64,000 bases of DNA from JADLHS01 sp039806955 (GTDB taxonomy: Bacteria; Verrucomicrobiota; Verrucomicrobiia; Limisphaerales; JADLHS01), in NCBI GenBank assembly GCA_039806955.1, contig JBDHQI010000018.1, positions 1 to 64,000 of the forward strand. Direction: 5' to 3'. Every line of letters begins with the position of its first letter. Position 1 is the stretch's first letter. Positions 1-7,623 of the stretch are shown one piece after another. The notes beneath the pieces were generated by a model. The model was not told the origin of the DNA. It worked only from the letters and a program-made list of their open reading frames with translations, and searched no databases. The translations under genes and the position numbers were made by a program.

Positions 1-2693
1 GGCCGCGCAATTTGCAGCGACAACTCGTACTTGGATTCCATCATTCCAAACGTGCCCGCCATGCCGCAGCAGCCGGTATCCAGATACTGCACCTTGCAAC
101 CGGGCAACCGCGCCGCCAGCCGGTGCAGGTACGCCGGGTTGGTCAGCGATTTGGCGTGACAATGCACGTGAATCGCCACGGTTGTGTGGCGCGAGTGAAA
201 CCGCAGCGCCTCCGGTTCGGCACTCAACACTTGATCCAAAAATTGTTCGAACAATACACTGCGTCGAGCGATGCGGTCCGCTCCGGGCAGATGCATTTCG
301 CGATAGTCCTCGAAGAACATCGAAAAACACGACGGCTCCAAAAAAATGATGGGAATGGCGTCATCGGTCTGGCTCACCAGCGCCAGATTGTGCGCGCCCC
401 ACTTGCGGGCCAAACCAATGTTACCCTGACTGAACGCCGGCCGACCACAGCATTTGCGCCCAATGGGCAGCAACACCTCGTATCCCGCCGCCTCGAGCAC
501 CGTCACGGCGGCAATGCCAATATGCGGATCATAATACCGCACAAAAGTGTCATCCCATAAGATCACTTTGCCGCGCTTTCCGGCGCCGGCGACCGGGCGT
601 TTTCGGAACCAACGATCAAACCGCTGCCGGGTGTAACGCGGCATGACACGTTCCTCAGAAATTCCCATCGTTTGAGCGAGCAGCCGACGAATCACCCGTG
701 AACCGAGCAGATCATTCGCCAGGCGCGGAAACAGGCAGCCCAGACGTCCGAGCAAATCCACGGAACTGAACATCCGTTCCTTCAGCGATAATCCATCGCG
801 CTGAATCCGCGCCCACATCAGCTCCGCCTTCAGCAGCGCCAGGTTCACATTGGAGGGACATTCCTTGGTGCAGGCTTTGCAGGAAAGACAGTTGCTCAAC
901 GCGGCCTCCAGTTCCGGCGTGCGCAACGGGTCCGCGCCCTTGCTCAATCCGCGCCCCGCCAGAACCGCACGAATCAAATTGGCGCGGCCGCGGGTGGACA
1001 TCAGTTCGTCGCCGGTCGCGAGAAACGTCGGACACATGGTCGGCGTTTCCTTGCGACATCCACCGCAACCGTTGCACTGTTCGAGGTTTGCAGCAAAGGA
1101 TCCGTCCCGCGCGGCGAAGGCCAGGTACTGCTTGAAGGGCAATTTGATTTTGCCCTCCACCGCCGGGCGCAGTTGTTGATCCAGCCGGTAGCGGCCATCG
1201 CCAATCAGTTTACCAGGGTTGAAAACATTATGCGGGTCGAATGACTTTTTGATCTGCCGCATCAGCAAATAAAGGTCTTCTCCCACCTGCTCCTTCAAAA
1301 ACTCCGTGCGCCCCAAGCCGACGCCATGTTCGGCGCAGAATGATCCTTTGAACTGGCGCACCAACGCGGCCACTTCCTCGGTGAGGTGCCGAAATTTTTT
1401 CAAGTCGCCGGGATCGTGTAGATTCAGCACCGGACGCACGTGCAACAAACCCGAAGCGGCATGCCCGTAAAATGAAGCCTGCAATCCCAGTCCGTTGACC
1501 AGTTTTGAAAGTTCGCGATGATACGCCGGCAAATCCTTCGGCCGCACGGCGGTGTCCTCGATGCACGTCACGGGTTTGGCGGCGCCCTTGCGACCGGTGA
1601 GCAGTGACAAACCTTGTTTGCGCAGCCCCCAGACCAGGTTGATCTGCGCCAGGGTTTGCATGATCTTTTTGCGCCGCCCAAGTGGCAACTGTTCCAGGGC
1701 CGCCAACCGCTCTTCGACCTCGGAATAAAACTCCACAATCAGCACGCCTTCCGCCGGTTGCTCGTCCAGCTCCAACAAGTCCCGCGCCGCCTGGAATGCC
1801 AGTTGGCCGCGGGTTTGATCCAGCAGAATCCGATCAATGAATTCAATCGCCACCGGTTTCAAGGCCGCAAGTTCGACCGTCGCTTGCATGGCGTCCGCCA
1901 CGGAGTCAAAGAAGATCAGCCCCAAACCGATTTCGTCCGGAGTGCGCACCACCTTGACCTTGGCGGATAAAATCGCCGCCAGCGTGCCTTCGCTGCCCGC
2001 CAGCACATTGATTAAATTATTGGGCGCTTGCACCACTCGATCCAACGCGTAACCCGGCCAGCGTTTCAACAGCCCCGGACCAAAGCGCTCATTGATCTGC
2101 AACGCGTTCAACATCGCCAGGTTTTCCAGCAACTCGCGCTGCACCGGCAGCGTGCCGCGCTCGGGGCCGACCTGCAGAATCCGCCCATCGGCCAGCACCA
2201 CCTCCAGTTCGACCAGATGGTCCAGCGTGGTGCCATAAAATGCGGTGCGCGCACCGGAAGAATTGTTCCCGATCATTCCCCCGATGGTGGCGCGGGAACT
2301 CGTGGCCACGTCTGGACCAAAGGCGAAGCCTTCCGGGCGGAGAAAATTATTGAGTTGATCCAAGACCACGCCCGCGCCGACTCGCACGGTTTGCGCCTCC
2401 CGGTCAAAGTTCATGATCCAGCGCGTGTAGCGGGAAAAATCAATCACCAACCCGTCGCCAATCGCGCCGCCCACCAGCCCCGTGCCGGCGCCGCGCGGAA
2501 CCACGGAAACCCCGGCCTGCACCGCTGCCTGGATGATCTGACTCGCCTGTTTGGCGTCGCGCGGAAACGCAACCGCCATAGGCTCGATCTGGTAATGCGA
2601 AGCATCGGTGGCGTAAAGTTGTCGCGTCTGATTATCGAAGGCGACCTCGCAAGACGTAGCCGAAAGCATCGCGTGTTGTTGTGTCGGCGTCAT
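1..2693 (-). CDS. FAD-linked oxidase / Fe-S oxidoreductase fusion (GlcD-GlcF like), 3' end beyond window
   Basis: Partial: about 897 residues are visible and the frame is still open at base 1. From the ATG at 2693 the protein has an FAD_binding_4 domain (PRGAGTGLVGGA near residues 66-77), an FAD-oxidase C-terminal domain (DPHNVFNPGKL near residue 500), two ferredoxin-type cysteine clusters (CNGCGGC near 544 and NCLSCKACTKECP near 600), and two CCG motifs (CCGRP near 750 and DTGCCGMAG near 880). This fuses the GlcD and GlcF functions in one chain, as in large D-lactate or 2-hydroxyacid dehydrogenases that feed electrons to the respiratory chain at the inner face of the membrane. The exact substrate cannot be read from sequence. 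It lies 104 bases downstream of the Nudix gene on the same strand and may share its transcript. Confidence 0.9.
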   Translation of the reverse strand, partial: MTPTQQHAMLSATSCEVAFDNQTRQLYATDASHYQIEPMAVAFPRDAKQASQIIQAAVQAGVSVVPRGAGTGLVGGAIGDGLVIDFSRYTRWIMNFDREAQTVRVGAGVVLDQLNNFLRPEGFAFGPDVATSSRATIGGMIGNNSSGARTAFYGTTLDHLVELEVVLADGRILQVGPERGTLPVQRELLENLAMLNALQINERFGPGLLKRWPGYALDRVVQAPNNLINVLAGSEGTLAAILSAKVKVVRTPDEIGLGLIFFDSVADAMQATVELAALKPVAIEFIDRILLDQTRGQLAFQAARDLLELDEQPAEGVLIVEFYSEVEERLAALEQLPLGRRKKIMQTLAQINLVWGLRKQGLSLLTGRKGAAKPVTCIEDTAVRPKDLPAYHRELSKLVNGLGLQASFYGHAASGLLHVRPVLNLHDPGDLKKFRHLTEEVAALVRQFKGSFCAEHGVGLGRTEFLKEQVGEDLYLLMRQIKKSFDPHNVFNPGKLIGDGRYRLDQQLRPAVEGKIKLPFKQYLAFAARDGSFAANLEQCNGCGGCRKETPTMCPTFLATGDELMSTRGRANLIRAVLAGRGLSKGADPLRTPELEAALSNCLSCKACTKECPSNVNLALLKAELMWARIQRDGLSLKERMFSSVDLLGRLGCLFPRLANDLLGSRVIRRLLAQTMGISEERVMPRYTRQRFDRWFRKRPVAGAGKRGKVILWDDTFVRYYDPHIGIAAVTVLEAAGYEVLLPIGRKCCGRPAFSQGNIGLARKWGAHNLALVSQTDDAIPIIFLEPSCFSMFFEDYREMHLPGADRIARRSVLFEQFLDQVLSAEPEALRFHSRHTTVAIHVHCHAKSLTNPAYLHRLAARLPGCKVQYLDTGCCGMAGTFGMMESKYELSLQIAR

Positions 2694-2797
2694 GAGCAAT
2701 CTGCCGACTCAGGGTAGGGAACAAATTTTCTTCTGACAATGGGGAAGCGCGGCGCCCCTTCGCAACCGCACTCCCGCGCCTCCATCCGCACCCGCCA

Positions 2798-3253
2798 TTA
2801 CACCGATGGCCCTGACCACAGCGCGGCCGTCGCTTGCAACTTGGCCAGCAATTGCGCGTCCGCAGCCGGAAAAGCATAATCGTTCAACTCTGTTCGGGAG
2901 GCCCATTGCACCGCGGCGCACTCCAGCGGTTGCGGTTCGCCCTGGATCAATTGGCAGAGAAAAAATTTCAACGCCACCTGACGCTCCGGATAGGCGTGCA
3001 ACACGCTCTCAAACAATTCGCCCACCGCCACCGTGACGCCCAGTTCTTCGCGCAGCTCGCGAACCAGACATTGCTCAAACGTCTCCTGCGGCTCGCGTTT
3101 GCCGCCGGGGAATTCCCAGAGCCCGCCCAGATGCGTTCCGGCCGGGCGTTGGGTGATGAGCAGTTTACCAGCGCGAAAAACCAAGCCCGCAGCGACTTCA
3201 ATGACGGCACTCGTCGTTTCGGTCTTCTCTGGTGAGTGTTGAGAACCAGTCAT
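2798..3253 (-). CDS. mutT: MutT-like Nudix hydrolase (8-oxo-dGTP diphosphatase type)
   Basis: This 151-residue protein carries a complete Nudix box: G51, E57, R65-E66 and E69-E70 fit GX5EX7REUXEEXGU (GGKREPQETFEQ then REL-REELGV). The segment just before it, GGLWEFPGGK, is typical of MutT-type enzymes, which hydrolyse oxidised nucleoside triphosphates and prevent their misincorporation. Length matches the family (about 130-150). Start is the ATG at 3253; the first 15 residues are polar and probably disordered. The family assignment is strong, but Nudix substrates are hard to predict, so 8-oxo-dGTP is the likely rather than proven substrate. It is the last ordinary chromosomal gene before the accessory island. 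Confidence 0.85.
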   Translation of the reverse strand: MTGSQHSPEKTETTSAVIEVAAGLVFRAGKLLITQRPAGTHLGGLWEFPGGKREPQETFEQCLVRELREELGVTVAVGELFESVLHAYPERQVALKFFLCQLIQGEPQPLECAAVQWASRTELNDYAFPAADAQLLAKLQATAALWSGPSV

Positions 3254-3360
3254 TTAGCTCTCAATTTCATCAATAGATTCAGGCATTTACTGCACATTTG
3301 CAAGTCAGAACCGGTGCAAAGCGGAACAAACAATTACTAACCAATTTCGTACTCGTTTGA

Positions 3361-3390
3361 CTGGCACTTGCTGGCAAAATCGCTGGCACT
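3361..3390. repeat. CTGGCA box cluster at left edge of the accessory island (candidate attachment site)
   Basis: Three CTGGCA-C/A boxes start at 3361, 3371 and 3383. The last two are 12 bases apart, which matches the spacing of the CTGACAA and CTGGCAA boxes at 12872 and 12884 beside the integrase gene. The 23-mers at 3368-3390 and 12869-12891 agree at 17 positions without gaps. The boxes sit in the 168-base gap between the Nudix gene and the RHS-RadC ORF, just where ordinary genes give way to accessory ones. Reading them as integrase recognition sites is inference. Confidence 0.35.
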
Positions 3391-3421
3391 CGGGTTGACA
3401 TTTTTTCATTTGGTTGAGGGT

Positions 3422-5170
3422 TTAGGCGTGGAAATGGCCAAGGCTTCGGAGCGATGAAAAGGAACCCGCGCCGACGATGACGTGATCAAGCACTTCGATT
3501 TTGAGCAGTTGTCCGGCGCGGATTAAATCGCGTGTCACCTTGATGTCGGCGGTGCTGGGAGTCGGGTCCCCCGAGGGGTGGCAGTGCATGAGAATGAGGG
3601 CGTGCGCGGCGGTAGTCACCGCCAATCGGAACACCTCGCGACTATGCACCAAAAGAGTGTCTTGCGTGCCGATGGTCACAAGCTGATGCCCTTTGATGCG
3701 GCGGCGGACATTCAACACGAGAACGGCCAGACATTCGCATTCCGGGTTGAAATGGGGGTGGGTGGCAATGTGCAATTTCCAGTACTCGGCGGCTTTGTCG
3801 GGTGTGTCACACTGCTGCAAAGCGTCCGGCGTGGGACACTCGCGCAACGGCATGACCTTGTATTCGTAGGGGCTGGCGGGAAACTTGAACGGCGCAACCA
3901 GCGCGGGAGAGAAAGACGTGGCATTCATGGTCGGTTCAGGCGTTGAAGTTGGTGGCAAGGCGCGAACCGTATTTGCTACGCGGGTCAGCACTTGCGACAG
4001 CGCGGCGACGGGATTGATCACGAAAGCAGTCGTGTTCGTGCCCTGCGTTTGCCCGATGCGGTTGTCCAACGGGTCATAAACATTCGTTACTCCGCCCGCG
4101 TTCAAGAGGCGGTTGCGCACATCATAGGCGTAGGGGGCGAAGCTGCCATTGGGCAACGGCCCGTAAGTCAGGTTGCCGTCCAGATCATTCGTCACTGCCA
4201 ACCCGTTAAACGTCGCAATTTGATTGTCGTCATCGTAAGTCATTATCCGCGTCGGTGGCGTGAACGGATGCGGCAGTGGAGCGGTGAACTCCGACGCCAC
4301 GCGCCCCGCATTATTCCAGTTCAGCTTGAACAGGGCAATGGGAACACTGTTCGCAGTTCGTTCCAGAATGTTCGTCGTTTGTCCGGCGGCATCATGGCCT
4401 AACAAGCGAACCGTCCCGTTTGGCCGCGTGATGCTGACGACCTGCCCGTTGAGATCGCGGGTGAGAGTCGTTTGTCGGCCTGCCCAATCCGTCACGCCAA
4501 TCACTTTATTGTGGCTATCGAGCGTGTAATAAACGTTCTTCCCGCCCGGATAAATCAAATTCGTCACGTTGCCACCGGCATCGCGGCGGAATTGAATGAG
4601 GTTGCCGAAAACATCGCGGAAACTGGCAGGGCGGTCGTAAGCGTCAAACGTCCATGCGTTCGTCAAGCCGTTCTCAAAGACATTGGTCACGTTGCCATTG
4701 GCGTCGGGGCGGTAAGTGGTCGTGCCCACCGCGTCAGCGCGGGCAATCAGGCGTTTGCGCGAGTCATGGGTGAAATTTTGGGTCTGGCCGGATGGCTCTT
4801 TGGCGGAAACCACCAATCCTTGATTGATTGTCCGCGTCGTGGAGCGGCCTAATGGCGAAAGAGAATTGGTCATGCGGTTGGCCGCATCAAACTGAAACTG
4901 CCACTTCTTGCCGTTGCGATTGGTCAAGGTGATGTTGTTTCCCGCCCCGTCGAAGGCGCGACGCAAGATGCGATTGGCCGGGTCGGTTACTTGGATCAAT
5001 TCGTTGCGCTTGTTCCAAACCTGCCGTGTGACCTCGTTGGCGGCATTGGTGCTGGCGATTTTGCGATTGTCGCCGTCATAACCGGATCGGGTTGTGCGAT
5101 TGAGCGGGTCGGTTACCCGAGTTGAATCCGCCTTGAAGAATGTCGGCGCACAGGTGGACACCCAGGCCAT
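3422..5170 (-). CDS. YD-repeat (RHS) fragment fused in frame to a RadC/JAB domain
   Basis: The 582-residue ORF has two parts. Residues about 18-390 are YD/RHS repeats (repeating G-x-V/T-N, YD-x-x-N/D-R and DPLNRTT units). They resemble the shell-forming repeats of RHS proteins but stop before the usual core-closing DPxGLxGG region. Residues 415-582 are a RadC-type JAB/MPN domain with HxHPSGDPTPSxxD (MHCHPSGDPTPSTAD) and the preceding VHSREVF segment. An internal ATG at 3928 (MNATSFSP) would give a free-standing 168-residue RadC-like protein, the usual size of short mobile-element RadC proteins, so the fusion may be accidental read-through; no clear ribosome site precedes that ATG. The first 17 residues are read antisense through the neighbouring plus-strand gene, so the N-terminus is a junction product. 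RadC-like JAB domains are predicted metal-dependent hydrolases of uncertain role. Confidence 0.7.
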   Translation of the reverse strand: MAWVSTCAPTFFKADSTRVTDPLNRTTRSGYDGDNRKIASTNAANEVTRQVWNKRNELIQVTDPANRILRRAFDGAGNNITLTNRNGKKWQFQFDAANRMTNSLSPLGRSTTRTINQGLVVSAKEPSGQTQNFTHDSRKRLIARADAVGTTTYRPDANGNVTNVFENGLTNAWTFDAYDRPASFRDVFGNLIQFRRDAGGNVTNLIYPGGKNVYYTLDSHNKVIGVTDWAGRQTTLTRDLNGQVVSITRPNGTVRLLGHDAAGQTTNILERTANSVPIALFKLNWNNAGRVASEFTAPLPHPFTPPTRIMTYDDDNQIATFNGLAVTNDLDGNLTYGPLPNGSFAPYAYDVRNRLLNAGGVTNVYDPLDNRIGQTQGTNTTAFVINPVAALSQVLTRVANTVRALPPTSTPEPTMNATSFSPALVAPFKFPASPYEYKVMPLRECPTPDALQQCDTPDKAAEYWKLHIATHPHFNPECECLAVLVLNVRRRIKGHQLVTIGTQDTLLVHSREVFRLAVTTAAHALILMHCHPSGDPTPSTADIKVTRDLIRAGQLLKIEVLDHVIVGAGSFSSLRSLGHFHA

Positions 5171-5570
5171 TGTTGCAGGCGTTCAGGACGCATTGAAAAC
5201 GGGCATTCAAAAGGAGGTCATTGCGCCGTTCCTGATTCGGTCCCAGCAATTGACCAACGAAGTGTCGCCGACCGTGCGGGAGATTCGCGACAACGTCGCC
5301 AAGGCCAGCAAGCTCTGGCCGCAGCGAATTTGGCGGACGGCGATATGGAGTGGCATCATCCTGACGCTCACCCTGTCGGTGATTGCCACCTTGGTCATTG
5401 ATCTGGCATTGAAGAAACAAAATGAGCGAAAGCTGGCCGAACAGATTGCGCGGACGACCCGGGTGATGAACTACAATCAAGATGCCTTCCGCCAGTTGGC
5501 GATTGCCCAAGTACCAATCAAAGTGGTTCGCACGTCCATCACCAAGGCAGAATCGTTGGAAACGTGCTGA
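5094..5570 (+). pseudogene. 5'-truncated single-pass membrane protein of mobile-element type
   Basis: The reading frame gives 158 residues: a helical N-terminal part (about residues 10-80), one clear transmembrane helix (IWSGIILTLTLSVIATLVIDLAL, roughly 85-107) and a charged helical tail. The first 8-10 residues come from the RHS fragment read antisense, so the natural start was lost when the two pieces were joined near 5115. It ends abruptly at 5570, where a different reading frame takes over at once. The layout (amphipathic helix, one helix, charged tail) resembles accessory membrane proteins of conjugative elements, but I do not recognise the family and assign no function. I call it a remnant because both ends look disrupted. 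Confidence 0.45.
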
Positions 5571-5983
5571 TTGCCGCCGGAACGGCCGGAGCGGGATACG
5601 CAACTGCTACCACGAGAGCCGCGCAAATCGCGGCGGCAGAGCCACAACTCGCTCAGGGCATGAGCACGCTGCGACTTCTGGCAACATATGACCGAGGAGC
5701 GCAGGCACTCAACGCGGCTGATTACGCTGCGTATGGCGCGGAATTGACGTCTCCGCTTTACAAGGGATTGCTCATGCAGCAAGGCGTTGACTTGGCAGGA
5801 GAAGCTTACTCGGTAACAACACCATTCTTGCAGCGCATAGGAACATCAACCACACTGGTTGGCACAGGACTTACTCCAGGCGCTGCTTTCGGCGCAGGAG
5901 TGGTTGGAACAGCGGCCGAGGCGACAGGTTGGCTGAACAACTCCGGCTGGCTTGGCAATCTGAACGGACAACCTTTCAAGTAA
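5564..5983 (+). CDS. hypothetical Ala/Gly/Thr-rich protein, possibly an RHS-type C-terminal tail
   Basis: The 139-residue ORF begins at a GTG at 5564 that overlaps the previous stop. It is rich in Ala, Gly and Thr (AAGTAGAGYATATTRAAQIAAAEP at its start) and has no signal peptide, catalytic motif or metal site. Its composition resembles the low-complexity tails that follow the RHS core in some verrucomicrobial RHS proteins. It may therefore be the displaced 3' end of such a gene rather than an independent one: the frame stays open upstream of the GTG, and no ribosome site is visible. Its stop overlaps the start of the next gene (TAATG), so the two could be translationally coupled. Confidence 0.4.
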   Translation: MLIAAGTAGAGYATATTRAAQIAAAEPQLAQGMSTLRLLATYDRGAQALNAADYAAYGAELTSPLYKGLLMQQGVDLAGEAYSVTTPFLQRIGTSTTLVGTGLTPGAAFGAGVVGTAAEATGWLNNSGWLGNLNGQPFK

Positions 5984-6393
5984 TGACAATGACATTTTCG
6001 CACATCACCGCCGAGTATCGCTGCACCAAGTGTGATGGAGCGCGTTCAGAACACGCCAGCACGCTGTCAATCCCTTACGTTATCACTGCATTTATTGGAA
6101 CGATTTTTTTATCTGCTGTTTTGCTTCGCACGCCGTGGAATTTTCCTTGGTATTATTTCTTTTGCATCTTTGCGGGCGAATTTTTGGCGTTGTTCATTGC
6201 GGGCTTGCCTTTAAGCTTTTTCTTCATCGGCGGTTCAATCGTTCGCAAGTGTCCAAACTGCGGAGCAGCCATGACTCTCCGAGGCCGGCACTTCACAAAA
6301 ACCGAAAAACCTCGTTGGTCCGATTCGTTATTGCTGGTCTTTTTTGTCGCAATAAATGTCGTGGCGTTCATTATTTTGCACCAACACACTTGA
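5983..6393 (+). CDS. zinc-ribbon membrane protein of unknown function
   Basis: This protein has 136 residues from the ATG at 5983, which overlaps the preceding TAA (TAATG). It starts with a CTKC pair near residue 12, followed by two hydrophobic helices (about 30-52 and 58-80), a second pair CPNC near 90, and a final helix near the C-terminus. CxxC pairs flanking membrane helices suggest a cytoplasmic zinc ribbon assembled from both ends. A longer in-frame start at 5929 exists, but it lies inside the previous ORF and would add 18 residues of no family character. I recognise no named family. It is an island cargo gene of unknown role. Confidence 0.6.
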   Translation: MTMTFSHITAEYRCTKCDGARSEHASTLSIPYVITAFIGTIFLSAVLLRTPWNFPWYYFFCIFAGEFLALFIAGLPLSFFFIGGSIVRKCPNCGAAMTLRGRHFTKTEKPRWSDSLLLVFFVAINVVAFIILHQHT

Positions 6394-6503
6394 ACTTTGG
6401 ACGGTCGGGCATTCCGCACAAGCGGCGAGAAGGAAACAGCCATGTTCAGGCCGGGTGGAGGAAGGTCGGCCACCGGAAATCGGTAATGACAGATGATTGA
6501 ATT

Positions 6504-7040
6504 ATGCAAACTAAACTCGTGAAATTGGCCATTTTACCCATTTTGTTTCTGCCTCTCAGCGCATTTTCCCAAGGCGTGTTACTCAATGCCGGAGATTCGT
6601 ATGTGTTCGAGTTCAGTTCACTCGACTACTACGGCCCACCACAGCCTACTCAAGGCGGAATGTTCTTTGCAAATTTTGCGGCCAACAGCTTTATGGGAGG
6701 CGAAAGTCTGCGTATTGACCTTTTCCCAGACCTCCTGTTTGACACTCCTAGTTCATACACATTTGTAATGCCCACTGACCCAACCGAGACTTACCGGGCT
6801 ACAATTCTTTGGTCATCTTTCGACCCGCCGTTTTGGCCTGACCTGCGAGGAATGGCACAGATCACAATGCTCACAGGCGTCGCTCAACTCGATGGAATTG
6901 GCGTTCACCAGATTGTCAATGGGGGACTCTATTCACAGTTTTTCCCTGTCCCTGAGCCGAGTGTTTCGGTCTTGGGGTTAGTTGGTATTGGTGGTTTGGT
7001 CTTTTTGCGTCGGCGCTATCGCGTCAAGAACAGAACTTGA
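6504..7040 (+). CDS. PEP-CTERM sorting domain protein
   Basis: The 178-residue protein has an N-terminal signal peptide (MQTKLVKLAILPILFLPLSAFSQ) and a C-terminal PEP-CTERM signal: VPEPS near residue 150, then a hydrophobic helix (VLGLVGIGGLVFL) and a basic end RRRYR. In organisms with exosortase such proteins are exported, processed at the PEP motif and released to the cell surface or matrix, often together with exopolysaccharide. The middle, about 125 residues, is a predicted beta-rich secreted domain I cannot assign. No exosortase gene is visible in the window. It lies in the accessory island 110 bases after the zinc-ribbon gene. Confidence 0.85.
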   Translation: MQTKLVKLAILPILFLPLSAFSQGVLLNAGDSYVFEFSSLDYYGPPQPTQGGMFFANFAANSFMGGESLRIDLFPDLLFDTPSSYTFVMPTDPTETYRATILWSSFDPPFWPDLRGMAQITMLTGVAQLDGIGVHQIVNGGLYSQFFPVPEPSVSVLGLVGIGGLVFLRRRYRVKNRT

Positions 7041-7085
7041 TGCGCCACTGAACGGCTCGCCCACTTCGGAACGCTGCCCGACGGG

Positions 7086-7289
7086 TTAAAAATCAAAAAG
7101 GTCTTTGAGCGAAACACGAAGGGCGCTGGCAATGCGCTCGCAGCCTTCAACTGAAGGAGCATTTATTCCCCGCTCCACAAGGCCAATGAAGTCCACAGAA
7201 TAATCCGTTGCTTCCGCAAGTGCTTCTTGCGTCATCTTTGCTTTTCGTCGCAGCCGCGCGATTTTTTGGCCGAGTCGCTTCTTTACCAC
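7086..7289 (-). CDS. XRE-family helix-turn-helix regulator
   Basis: The 67-residue protein is little more than a Cro/C1-type HTH domain: GQKIARLRRKAKMTQEALAE, then the recognition helix YSVDFIGLVERG and the usual NAPSVEGCERIASAL segment. Such small XRE proteins bind operator DNA and often control mobile elements or toxin-antitoxin units. The start is a GTG at 7289, with no ATG in frame and no good ribosome site. The region around the start resembles the D-arm of a tRNA (TAGCTCAGTGGTA on the minus strand), which may be coincidence or an integration scar. It is convergent with the PEP-CTERM gene and has no partner gene upstream. Confidence 0.75.
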   Translation of the reverse strand: MVKKRLGQKIARLRRKAKMTQEALAEATDYSVDFIGLVERGINAPSVEGCERIASALRVSLKDLFDF

Positions 7290-7623
7290 TGAGCTAAACT
7301 ACGGGCTTGTCATGTTGTCGTGAACCGAGTTAAACTACGGATTAAAAGATAACGCTCGTCATGAAAAAGAAACGCCGCAAAACCTTCCACCGCCGCGCCA
7401 AAGACCCAGTGGATGCTTACGATTGCGCCCTTCATTGCTGGCACAAAATCGCCACTGTTCGTTCCTAAAATCGTCTCCCCGCCAGGCCTCACTTCCCCCC
7501 GCTCGCCGACCGCCGACCGAAGCCGGTTTCAAAATCAAACTTCTCACCGTTGAGTAATCACTCAACCTGGTAATTCCCTTCACAGCTTACACAGCGGGGG
7601 ACGCTGCCCGCGTCCGCAGCGCG
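7290..7623. other. 333-base gap with tRNA-like fragments, no gene seen
   Basis: On the minus strand 7288-7309 reads GCCCGTAGTTTAGCTCAGTGGT, similar to the 5' part of a tRNA, but the second D-stem strand does not pair and no anticodon arm follows. A second GTAGTTTAACTCGGTT-like stretch lies at about 7326-7343. The short ORFs here lack family character. The right part runs into the truncated start of the helicase gene. Confidence 0.3.
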
